Positions 26,501 through 38,622 of a stretch of DNA of 64,000 nt are shown here, piece by piece (position 1 is the stretch's first letter; the number at the start of each line of letters is the position of its first letter). The stretch comes from Strongyloides papillosus (lineage: Eukaryota > Nematoda > Chromadorea > Rhabditida > Strongyloididae), in contig SRSI01000004.1 in NCBI GenBank assembly GCA_005656395.1, forward strand, positions 248,001 through 312,000. Direction: 5' to 3'. Below the pieces are notes generated by a model that was given only the letters and a program-made list of their open reading frames with translations, searched no databases and was not told where the DNA came from. The position numbers and the translations under genes are program-made.

Positions 26501-29500
26501 AAATATAGAAAGACAGATAAAATTAATATATAAGTTGAGGTTAGGAAACATGAGAATTGAGAAAAATACTAATATTAATATAAACATTTTTCTTGATAAA
26601 GAATAAAAATGAGGTACAGTTCATTGGTTAAATTTTAAATGATATAATAAAAAATAAATTCCATATAATAAATAAAAAAATAATTTTTTTATGGTAAAAT
26701 AAATTTATTAAAATCAACTTTAATAATAAATTTTACTTCACTAATGTAGTAAAAGTTAAGAAGTTTAGTTTATTCTAAGAAATTACATTTCTGATTGTAA
26801 TTTCAAATTTGTCAAAAGACCAATGATAATTAACATTATATTTTAAAGCACTAATAAATATGGCAGAAGTTAATTATTGAAAGTAATCTTAAGAAAAGAG
26901 AAAGTTAAAATATAGTCAAATGTCTTTCTAAGAATACTGAACATAAATTAAAAGTTTGTTTAAAAAATAGGATATATATTAAATACTTTCCTAAAATAGA
27001 AGATCGTTTATTAATTCATTAAGTAAGAATGAAAATAACTTATTAAGCTCTCTTCGTTGTCTGTTACCTTCTTATAGAAATAAAATCTTTATGCTAATCC
27101 TATAATTCTTAAAAAAATCTTCTCTTAATACTTCGAAATTAATTTAATATCACATATATTTAGATAGTTGATGTAAAAATAAAGTATATTAGAATAAAAA
27201 ATGTGAAAATAGATAAGGCAGATTCCCTTTCTATTAATTAATTTCAATTTAGGAAAATAATTTATTTTTGGTCTAAAAATGGTAATACCATTTAAATGTT
27301 TTATATTAACCAGTATCTCGAAATGGCTGTGTGGTAAGAATTAACGTTGCTAATATATATATATAAACGATGAAAGAGATATACTTAAATTATATACAAT
27401 ATATACTTAACCATTTAAGTGTGTATGTAGGTATATATTGAGTAAAATATAATGATAAATAGTAAGTGGATATTTGAGAAAAGAAAGCTGGAGTATCATA
27501 GAGGGACGGGGTATAACAACACTTTAAGTTATACTATGCACATGCTTTAAAAAATGTGATGGTTGTTAAAATAAAATATCTTTAAACCAAAGTAGGGGTC
27601 TTCGGGGCGGAAGAAGAATATAATATATAAAGATAAAGACACACGCTTTTTAGCTTTAATATATGATACTGCCTTAAAACTCTATAATTTTTATCAGTGT
27701 CCTTTTAACTAGTATGTTTTAAATGGTCTTCGCGCACAAAAATCTTTTCCAAATTACTTTATAAAACCATATCTTTTTTATATCTACGTTGGCGGAATAT
27801 TAAAGAATGCATATATATATCATTAAGATTATAAATTTTATATTTTTATTTATTTTTTTAATATAATAAAATGATAAGATTGAAAAATGTTCAAATTGAA
27901 AATTCAATGATTATTAATATGGTATCGAATAATAATTATATATGCAACTAAAATATTAAAAAATAATAATAATAAATAATATAACAAAAAGCTATGAATA
28001 AAAATAAACTAGGTTTAGTAATTTAATAAAAAAATATAAAAGTGACAATAAGGAATCCTACTGATACAAAAAAAAATATAAATATATATATTGGAAGATT
28101 ATATTTGATATACATAAATGCTTTTTTAGTTCACAAGGTAGGTATATATTAAATGTATAAAAAATACAAATGATAAAAGAGTATACATATTTGAAGGACT
28201 TTTAATATTATTTCAATTGTTAAATACAAGTATTATATGTTTCATTAAATATTGTAAATAATATATTAAGCAATTTTTAATCATTTAATTAATTATAATA
28301 ATCTTGGGTGAATAAATAAACATGTAAAATAACACAACACCATAATTTAGAAATTCGTTTATCTTCCTTTTTAACTTTAATAAACTATTTAAAATATAAT
28401 GATGTTAAACTTTTAAAAATATATATAAGCTATTAGTTTAAAAATTGTTAAACTGTTTCAAAAGCACTTATAAAGTCTTAAGCTTTACTACTTTAATAAA
28501 GCATCATATAAGAAAAAAAGGGTGGAAGTATGGCTATAATTATTTTTTGTCATTCAACTGGATATCCCAAAATTATTTATGACCAACAAACTTTATATAT
28601 AATTGACTTTTAAAATGGTCTATAGAGCATCATAAAGATAAAATCCTAGCTACAGTACTATTATAATCATAATTATAATATTTTTTTACTCTAAATTTTC
28701 TTTTATCACAACCATTTCATCATATAACTTTATTTAAATATTTTTTCTCAATAATTTGATAATTTTTTTTGCTTAATAATGATCCAACATCTTACCGATA
28801 CCGGATACAACAACAAATTAATATTAAGATAAATATTAAAATTATTTTTATGTAAGGGTATGTACACATTTGTAGGGATGTTAATAATCATACATAAAGT
28901 ATTGAAAAATTATTAATTACTATTTAAAATGAAATATTTAATAAAAAATAATAAATCGTAGTATGAAAGTTTATTTTGTCATTAAATTTTCTCCTAACAT
29001 AAGGAAGTAAAATTTTCCCATAAAATGTTAAGAAATAAATAAAAAATATCTTTATTTTTCTTTGGTATTTTGAAACAACAACAATGGCAATTAAAAGATT
29101 TGCAACTTTATTTAACTTTAATATATACTTAACTACAATGTTGATAAATGAATAGAATTTTAAAATTTACTTTTATGACAATAATAAGTTAAAGTGGGCG
29201 TTGATTGGCAAATATCTTAATGTATGTGCATGTACAAAAATTGAAAAGAATAGGATTTATGTATAACTAAAGATTGACTTTAATATTCATTCACTATTTG
29301 AAACTTAAAGAGCATGAGAATTTTTATCTTTTTCAATTCTAACATTCACATCATTAAATACTCACATTCTGAACTTTTCTGTTCATGTTGGCTTTTCATA
29401 AATTTTTATTTTTCTCATACCATAATATACTATGGCTGTGGAATTGAATACATTAGATGAAGTAGATTAAACCTAGTTAGACACTTGCTGTAGTTAAAAC

Positions 29501-31365
29501 TTTTTATAAAAATTCAAAATTATAATTTTTATGTTAAATAGATATAAGAAAACTATAATTAAGCATGTGAGAAAGACAAAACAAATAGTAACGGAGATCA
29601 TTTTTACTGTTAATATATGTAAAAAGTTTACCTAAAACATTATTATTAGATAGACAACAATAATAATACATTTAAAGTGATAACGATTAAAATAATACCA
29701 ATTTATATATTTTAAAATTTTAATCAACATTTTTGCATGATAATTTATGTAATAAACTATAAATCAACTTATGATAATAGAGGTATAATAAAATTATACA
29801 AGCGAAAGTGAAAGAAGGATTTAATATGTTATTAAAAATAAATTTTTTTCATGAATATTGAAAGTTTACCAATGCTTAAAAATAATCCTTTTAAAGGAAA
29901 GATTGTATGAATTCTAGTAAAAAAAAGAATTAAAAATATAAGGAATAGAAATAATTTAAAAATTAAAAAAACAAGGTATCAATTTCAAATTGTATATCAA
30001 AAAGTAAATGATAAATGAAATTTTTAACATTGTTAAAAATTCACAAATTCTACATTTTGATAAAAGTGCAAAAAATTTCTAATGTATGAATATATAACTT
30101 TTTTTTTGATCTTCCAAACATCTAAAAACAAGTACATTTTTTTAGTAAAATGACGATTTTAAAATAAAAATGACGTTTTAATAAAAAATATTTACGTTAC
30201 TTAGGTGTATTGGATACAATGATATTGTAATGATTTTATAGAATATGTAAACATAAAAAAAATGAAATTTTTCTCAAATATATAAAATTAATTTTAATAC
30301 AATGAAGGTGGAAAAATAAGAAAATAATTAACATGATTTTTATCATGTTTGTCATTGAAATTAAAATTAATTCAGGAGAAAGAATTGCAACAAAAAAGAG
30401 AAAATTATTACAATTAAAACTTTTATTCCACATTTGAGAAAAATTTTATTTTAATAATTCTTACAATTCTTACAATACAAATATTATTGTAAATAAAATA
30501 AATATAGAATAAAGCGTTATTGAAAATTAATTAATAATTCATCTTAGTATTGTCAAAGATGAGAAAACTAACGTAAAATCAGATTTAATAATTAAAAATA
30601 TAATTAAACATAAAAACCTTAATAACATGTTATCCTAGCAATAAATTTTAATTTTTAATTAAAATATTATTTTACTTTATATAGAGAGTATGGCGTTATA
30701 ATAAATTTTATTAGAAAGTGATTAAAGAGTATTTTGGAAATAAAAACATTAAATAAAAGAGAACTTTCATAAAAAATAATTGTTTTTCATGAATATACAA
30801 ATAAATTAGTCTTCTTCTAACTTCAATAGTAATTTACAATGCTTTAATTTAAAAAAAATAGCAACAACTACTTTGAAAAAATATATGGATATTTGAAGAT
30901 ATAATATATAAAATAAGAAATTAGAAACATTTGGTTAGTTTTTAAAAAGATTTGAAAGAAATTATTTTTAAGATATTACTTAAAAAGAAAGACTGTATTT
31001 AAATACAAAAAAACCATAAATAAACTTTTATAAAGATATTTTTTATGGTAATTTTCTATTTTAAATATTAGTAATCTGGTTTATAATTATAACACTAAAA
31101 ATAAAATAATAAATATATATTACTGTACCATGTTAATATATCTTTGATTTATTATTCCTTCTTATGATTATTATTTTTCATTACTTCAAAAATTCATTTG
31201 ATTACACATAAGTACTTAAGTGAAGTATATGACTTTGTATTATATTGTCATATCTTTGATTGTTTATCTTATATTTAAAATTAATAAAAATTACTTTTTT
31301 TGAATTTCAAATGAGCGAACATTTGATATCACTCGATAAAATTTTTCTTAATTATTAAAACTAAC
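23556..31365 (-). other. Probable 7.8 kb intron or intergenic space of the RGS gene
   Basis: The stretch runs from the acceptor TTTATAG before the exon at 23555 to the GTTAGT donor after the exon at 31366; both sides are phase 0. Most is extremely AT-rich, and the short open frames within it look like translated low-complexity sequence. Two segments are visibly less AT-rich, about 23900-24180 and 27460-27800, and may hold promoter, enhancer or alternative first-exon sequence. If the upstream exons are a separate gene, this is intergenic. Confidence 0.5.
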
Positions 31366-32812
31366 CTGATCATTTGTTGATGGCATTTCATCTGCACACC
31401 CTTCATCAGTTCCTGTTTTCATTTCATTAGAAGGAATTTTTTTAATTATTTTTTTAATGTTTTTTTTACGGCCAAACAAGAAATTTTTAGACCACATATT
31501 CTAAAAATATAGGTAGAATTAAAAATATAAAATATAAATATACTATTGTAAAGGTGAGAAAAAAAATTTTTTTAAGTGAATTGGGAATGTCAACTTACTG
31601 GAATAGCTTGTTTGGTATCTGAAGAAAGTCCTTGAATAATTGAATTCTCTTCAATAGATTGTATATTAATAAGGGATGATGTCTTAAAATATTAATTAAA
31701 AATTATTTTAAAAAAGAAATGTATTGTAATAAATTAAGAGGCATATTGAATTCTCTCTTTATAGTTTACCTTTATCGCTCCTCCTAAACTTTTAGAAATA
31801 TTATTTATACTTTCTTTTTGGCTATCTTCTGGATCCATTGTACTAACAGTTAATGTATTATCCTGTAACCAATTTATAAAATTATTATTATTTAAAATAA
31901 AAGGTATTTTTAATGTAAGATAATAAAATATAAAAAAATTGTTCTTTTAATGTCTCATTATAGGAAGGAAATTTTAAATATATCTGGGTTCCATATTAAA
32001 ATATTTTGGCAATAACAAAATTAGAGAGAATTATATTACTTATTTTTATAAAACATTACATTTTTCTTAAATACCTTAAATGAATAACTAATATTGTCAT
32101 CTATTAGTCCATCAGTCTTTTCATTAACTTCATCAAATGAGACACACAATTTTGTATCAACAAATTCATCTAGATTTTCATCTTTTTTTACAGAACTCCT
32201 AACTGTGTTACTCCGATGGTAGGGCGAAACAGAAAAATTTGTAAGCAAAAATAAATCATTTTTTGTTTCTTTTAAATTGTTCTTATTCTTTGGTGAGGTA
32301 CTAACTGTAAATATATATTTTCCTTCAATAAGAGAACTAACGGAACTTGATAGTCTTCTTAAAGTTGATTTAGGAGATGATTTCATAAGATTACTTTTTG
32401 AAATGTGTGATGAAATGTTATGTAAATGAGATTGGATAGTAGAATGTTCTTTAGAATTACTTTTTTTAACACTATTATTATTTACGGTATTTCGAGTTAA
32501 TTTTTGACGATTAGCATGACATCTCCGTGAATCACGAAGTCTGTTTGTACTATTTCTAGTAAATCTTGATATACCTCCCTTTGATGAGTTATTTTCAATT
32601 AAATTCTCACTAGAAATTGAACAGATAGGTTCATTTAATGACTCAATATTTTGTTCGCTTTCTTCATTCACTTGAATATTACTATCTGATTGAGTTAAAT
32701 TAATATTACCAGAAGTCTCATTGTCATCTTTACCAATTATACCTTCACATGAGACGGTCGATTTTTTTTGTTTTTTGTTAAATTTATTTATAATTTTTGT
32801 TGTTTCCTCCAT
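31366..32812 (-). CDS. Ser/Asn-rich N-terminal exons, probably the 5' part of the RGS gene
   Basis: Four exons: 32812-32075 (ATG start MEETTKIINKFNKKQKKS, 246 codons), 31862-31770, 31682-31599 and 31500-31366, all phase 0 with GT-AG introns; 350 codons in total. The protein is rich in Ser, Asn, Lys and Arg, with RRCHANRQK and RRLSSSVSS patches that look like basic or phosphorylation-prone disordered segments. The last exon (MWSKNFLFGRKK ... STNDQ) ends at a GTTAGT donor and fits in phase to the RGS-gene exon at 23555, giving a joint product of 1031 aa. If that donor is not used, the frame stops after eight more codons' worth of sequence (VSFNN then TAA at about 31352), making this a separate 355-aa protein. 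No known domain is visible in it. Confidence 0.7.
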
Positions 32813-35524
32813 TTATTACATATGGTTGAAATAAAATATATCAATATAGACTTCTTAGCAATGAAAAGTTACTATTTCACCACGTAACTTTCAACAATTA
32901 TTATAAAATAAAGACGTATTTAGTAAAAGGAAAGATATAAAATATGAAAATTAATACCCATTTACAGTAGGACCATTTACTAAAAAACGCTGTATCAGGA
33001 TGTCTTATTTAGAAATAATTGTATATTTGGATACATATATTAAATTATGGCGCCAAAACTTTATTTTACCACAATTGTATAAAGAATTTTTTGAGAATAA
33101 ATATAATAAATATACTTGGTAGATGTCTTCTTCAATACACTGAACTTTATTTATTTAGATTCTAAAAATAAAATTAATATTTTGATGATTTGTTTTTTTA
33201 GATAAGGTGAATAATAATTGTTTGTTAGTGTTAATTCCAAAGTAAAAAAAATAATAAACATAACAAAAATAGAATTAAGAAAGAAGAAATTTTTTTATTG
33301 ATATATTAAAAATTTGTTATACTTTTATAATTGTAGAATAAATTTTTGGTCTTTGTAAATTTAAAGATAAAAATAGATGAAATGAAAGAATTTCCCACTC
33401 CAATTACATCAAATTTTTTTTTCAAATTCACAAGTAAGGAGCTGTCAATTAGTTGTTGTATAAATTATTATGTATTAAATTAAAAAAGTTTGAAAATGTG
33501 ATTTAGAAGAGGAATATTAAATTTATAGTAATATGATTTCAAAAGTATATATTTAGTGATTCATTTAATAGAAGTAAATAAATTAAAATAATACCAGTTG
33601 AAATTTTTGTTGATTTGCTAATATTATTATCTAATGAGTGAATAAAATAATTTTCATTTTGAAGTAATTATAATAATATGCACTTTTTAAAAAAAATATT
33701 GTAGATTAATAGATATTAAAGATCTAATCTTTTCCTTATATATATCCTAGACGATCAAAATATTTTATTTAAAATTTCCATCTAAAATAAACAGATGATA
33801 TTAACATGTCAACATATTTTATTTTAAAATGAAAGGAGTAAAAAACTTTTAATTACAATGATAATAAGGTTATTTGAAAATACATATATTATCATTTAGA
33901 ATATCGGATAATGGAACAACAAATTTTTCTTTTTGTCACAAAATTACAATAAATATTTTCACATAAAAATTATAATATTTCTCAACAACATTATAAAAAT
34001 GAGACTTTGAATATAAAAAATAATTAATAAAAAAAGCATTATTGATAAGGACAATGAAATTTATGTACATTTAAATTTGGAATTAAAACATAAATAAGCA
34101 AAAATAGAGGGTATTTAAACAAATAACAAAATATTTTTAATCTTGATTGCAATGCTATAGTAAGTATGAGTTTTCTGTGCGTTTTGTATATCTATCAACA
34201 CATATATATCAAAAATGGAAGGTGAGGGAAGTTTACATTTATTTTAATTATACAGAAAATAATAGATTACTACATTTATATAGTATTTTATAGCATACAA
34301 TTTTTACATGCATTATATAATGCACATATAAGAATTTTTTTGGCGGTAGAAAGAGATTAATTAAAGTAAACCTTTATAATATTACTAATAAATATAAAAC
34401 TTAGGAATAATTTAAAAAATCTAAAGAATAACCTCTTAAATTTCTTTTATTAGATTATTCAGATTATTTCACATATCAATATATAATTTTTTGGGATAAA
34501 TTAAATATAAAAATATCTAGTAAGGATATTTCTTATATTTTTTTCATTCACAAGTATATGTTATAAAAAGAAGCATGCAAAATTTTTTGAAAATTCTAAA
34601 TGTTTATAAATATTCTTTTATCAAAGGATTTGGAAAAAAGTAAAAAAGCAAAATACAATAGAATAAAGTAGTGTTTGAAAAATAATAGTGAATTATAGAA
34701 AAGGCCAAAGATAAAGCTCTTACAATAATGTTATATCACGAGCCTACAAGACTAGGACATTATTTCAATCAACGTGGTTGTTAACTTTTACTCTTTTCTA
34801 CCTCATCTTTTTAAATATAAATATTCATATAGTTATATATTCAAATTGTCACCAGACTCTTTCTTATGTATTCGCACTGTTGGTAGCTGCAAATAGATCT
34901 TGTAAAGTATACGAGCTAGTGATTGAATGATATGTATTCGTTTAAGACATTCAACTCTTTTACATACACAAAAAAAGAACAATAATAACTTAGTCTCCAT
35001 ACTCGTTATACGATTATGTATATTTGTAAAATTGTATAACACCATTCAAATTGACAATCTCTGACATATACAAATTATTTTCACATTTAATTTCTTTACT
35101 TTTATTACAAAAAAAACCTTTTAAAATTATTTATTAGACAAAAATATTTTTTTTATCTTATATATTATAATCTGTGTTTAAAATATTAAAATTAAATTTT
35201 ACATATTTAAATTTTATAATTACTCAGTTGGATATTTTGCTTTTGTTATTTTTAAATTGTTTTTCTTTCCTTTTCTCATCAATATGTATGAATTGTGGTT
35301 AAATATTGAACAGATTGATATTTATCTTTATTTTATTAAATATATATAAAACATTTATCAGAATTTTCATATAATTTTTCATAAGCATTTTATATAATAA
35401 AATAAATCAAAAATTCTTATATATGCTTTTGGATAGTAGCATTATAAAAGTAAATTAAAATATAAGTATATAGTTTGAATGATACACCAAACATTTTTTT
35501 TTCAAATTTTACATCATCATTGTA
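32813..35524. other. Gene-less stretch between sad-1 and the RGS gene 5' exons
   Basis: About 2.7 kb. It holds the 5' flank of the gene starting at 32812 and the 3' flank of sad-1. A 70-codon minus-strand frame at 34833-35045, in a slightly less AT-rich segment from about 34720, is the only thing that stands out; it is not called as a gene because it has no domain, no clear splice partner and a 3' UTR-like location. Confidence 0.5.
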
Positions 35525-38500
35525 TTATTTTTTTGAAGATGAATAAGTTAAACGAAACGAGCCTACTTGAGTATTACTCTTTAACTTTTTTTTTTCCATC
35601 TCCTGCTGACTCTCTTTATCAGCTCGTTCATTCATTTGCGAACTACGATTAGGCACTATCATACCTATCAAATTTGGATCCATTGTTTCAGAACAGTTAC
35701 TACCAACACTTGAGTCAGATAGTCGTCTTGGTTTCACCATTATTGAAGCTTGTTGTGACATTTCTCCTCTTTGTTGTGGATTACTTTGTAATACCACTGA
35801 TAAATGATCCACTAGTCTTTTGAAACGTCTCAATGGGCCCGCTAATAGTGTAAATTGTACTACATATATTGGTGTTGAAGGATTGTTAACATGTGGACTA
35901 AGGAGAATATCTACTTGCATTTTTATTCCTCTAGAGAATACCCCTCCACCAACAGTAGGACCTCGTTTATATTCCACTTTGAATGAATTTTGTCCTATAA
36001 CTGAGTGACTTAATTCATGAATTGTAAGAAATGTACGAATTAGTTCAGCCTTTATACCATTTAATGATCTCCCATCAACTGGAACACATTGAACATCATC
36101 ACGATCCTGACTCATATTTGATGTTAATGAACCAAACCAACTTTTTTTGACAAGATCAGCTGTATCTAAGATTTGTGTATCCTCTGAATCAGATTCACAT
36201 ACACTTGATCCACTACTCATCTTTCTTCTATGGAATCTCGGTGTTCCAAGGAATGAATTCTTAATATTATTAAGTTTTGATCTCCATGGACCAGAGGAGG
36301 ATGATGTATTGGAGACATTAGACGTAACAGTAGATAAGCTTGTTGTTGATGAATTGACTGATGTTGTACCACTTCCCTGAGGTACATTAATCATAGATGT
36401 TATCATATTTGAGGAATTTGTTGATGTTGATGATGACGAGTGTGATGGATTATGCGGTGATGTTGTCGTTACTTTTGTACTACATGTAGATGTTATACTA
36501 GCATTACTTCCTCCTGAACTTCTTGTTTGTCTTGATGCTGTTGCAACAGCAATAGGGTCAATTGGTTGAGTATGATAATGATAAACTGGTGATGCTCTAT
36601 TACCATTACGTGATTTGACATCAGCAGTTGTGTATGTTTGAATATGACGATTTCCAGTTGAATCTTGTTTGACAATATTTGATCCTGTATTATGATTCGT
36701 AGTACTAAAGATATCACGAATAATGGCGTTTGGTGAGTTTGTTGGGCTACCACCCAATGATGAATGTCTTTGTCTTGTATATCTACCAAATGTTTTTCTA
36801 GGATTTATTGGTGAACCTTCACTTATTGAACCATATGGGTATCTAGTTGGACGAGATGTATCTGTCCTTTTTCTTGGTGGATCGTGTGATGATGTATTAC
36901 CTCTTATTATAATTTCTGTATCATCTTCTTGTGCTGGTCGGCGTCTTTTTCTATCAAGCAACAAAAAATATACCATTTTTTCTGTGTTATGTTTTGATGA
37001 CAATAGTGAATTTATAAGATTTTCTTTATTTTTAAAACATCCAAGACTATTCATATGCCTAAAAACATCAGGGTCAATATTTTCTTCAGAAGGTATTATA
37101 TGTGTTTGGACAACTTGTGACATTGGTAATTCTAATTCTGGTTCACTTTTCGTTGTTCCAGCAACCCATGGATGTCTAAAGACATTTGCAAGTGTAATTC
37201 TTTTACTTGGATCAACCTCAATCATACTACGAAGTAAATTTTGACAATCACTTGGAACAAAATGTGGGATATGAAAAACACCTTTTTTAACTTTTTCTAA
37301 TAAATTTCTTAAATTATCATCGTCGAATGGTAAAGCACCAACTAGCAATGCATAGAGTATAACACCACAACTCCATACATCAGCACGCCTTCCATCGTAC
37401 TTTTCTCCACGTATAACCTCAGGACATGCATAATGAGGCGAACCACAACTTGTTTCTAACATAGAACCCTCAACTTGTAAAGATGCCATACCAAAATCGG
37501 CAACTTTTATATTGTTTCTTTCATCGAGTAATAAATTTTCTGGCTTTAAATCTCTATGGCTAAACAAAAAAGAGTAATTAACATTTTATCTTAAAAAGCA
37601 TATCGCTTAAAATAAGTTTATCTTAAATAGACATTCAATTTTATGTCTTTTTTGGGAGTAATTATAACATAGATATTTAAATCTGCATATTTATCTTTTA
37701 CTTACCAAATGTTATAGGCATGACAAAAATCAAGAGCTGATATTATTTGTCGGAAAAATTTTCTTGCCTCTTTCGCCATAAGGCGTCCCTTTTTGACAAG
37801 ATAATCAAAGAGTTCCCCTCCAGATACATGTTCTAATAGAAGATAACTAAAAACAAAGAAACATTTATAATATACTTAATGTGACTCTTATTGTAAAAAA
37901 TAATATCATTTTTATAATTTGATATTGAAAAAAAATAAATATATACATTTAAATTACAAACTTACAGATATTTTTTATTTTCATAAACATCATATAAATG
38001 AAGAACATGTGGATGTTCAATTAATTTCATAATGGCAATTTCTCTTTCCACTTTTTGGAGGACGCTCTCACTTAATCTTTCTTTGTTAACAATCTTTACA
38101 GCAACTTTACGGCCAGTTATACAGTGTATTCCCGTTTTTACCAAACCTAAAAAATGAATATTTATAATAGTAAATATATTAATTATATTAAATCTTACCC
38201 GTTTGTCCTTTTCCCAATGTTTTTTCTAACTTATAGGGACCACAATATTGGACTTGCGAGCCGGAATTGATAGATGCAGCAAGGTGACTTATCACAGATT
38301 CTACATTACCAGATGATGAATTATTGCCATTTGATTTATTGGATGAATTTACACATGTAATATTTCCTGAGTTTGTAAAAGAAGATGGTGTGCTTCCACA
38401 TCCATTGGAATTATTCTTCTTATCGTTATTGTCGCTTTTAGCTGGAGTAATCATAATAATATTTGAATTAACAGAAAAAGTAGGTGTATTGACAGAAGGA

Positions 38501-38622
38501 TTCGAAGAATTGGTAGAACAACTCATTCGCTTATCCGATCTAGCCTTTTCTGCAGGCTCATCATTTAATGAAGTGAGATGCTGATTAATTTGGGCGACAA
38601 CTTCTTTGAAAGTGTCGAACAT
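35525..38622 (-). CDS. sad-1: SAD-1/BRSK neuronal polarity kinase, 926 aa
   Basis: Exons 38622-38199, 38146-37966, 37846-37706 and 37559-35525 join in phase to 927 codons. The kinase domain starts near residue 131 ([30 protein letters not shown]) and carries the LKB1-type activation loop [14 protein letters not shown], whose Thr is the expected activating site. A UBA-like region follows ([14 protein letters not shown]), then [13 protein letters not shown], a Ser/Thr-rich linker, the conserved [20 protein letters not shown] block and a KA1-like C-terminal module ([17 protein letters not shown] ... [13 protein letters not shown]). Length and order match nematode SAD-1, an AMPK-related kinase for presynaptic assembly and neuronal polarity. 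The HRD exon join (ATTTG + C) restores NICHRDLK. An acceptor-like TTTTAG ends 37 bases upstream of the ATG. The N-terminal 130 residues are Asn/Ser-rich and lineage-specific. Confidence 0.97.

Noticed and set aside
24604..30433. Short frames at 24604-24801, 25691-25888, 26277-26495 and 30236-30433
   Set aside because: They are translated AT-rich low-complexity sequence (Ile, Phe, Lys, Tyr, Asn), with no splice partners or domains.
35820..37244. Plus-strand open frames opposite the sad-1 exon (35820-36008, 36147-36380, 36723-37244)
   Set aside because: They are antisense to a well-conserved kinase exon and have no splice context or domain; the openness follows from the codon use of the true strand.
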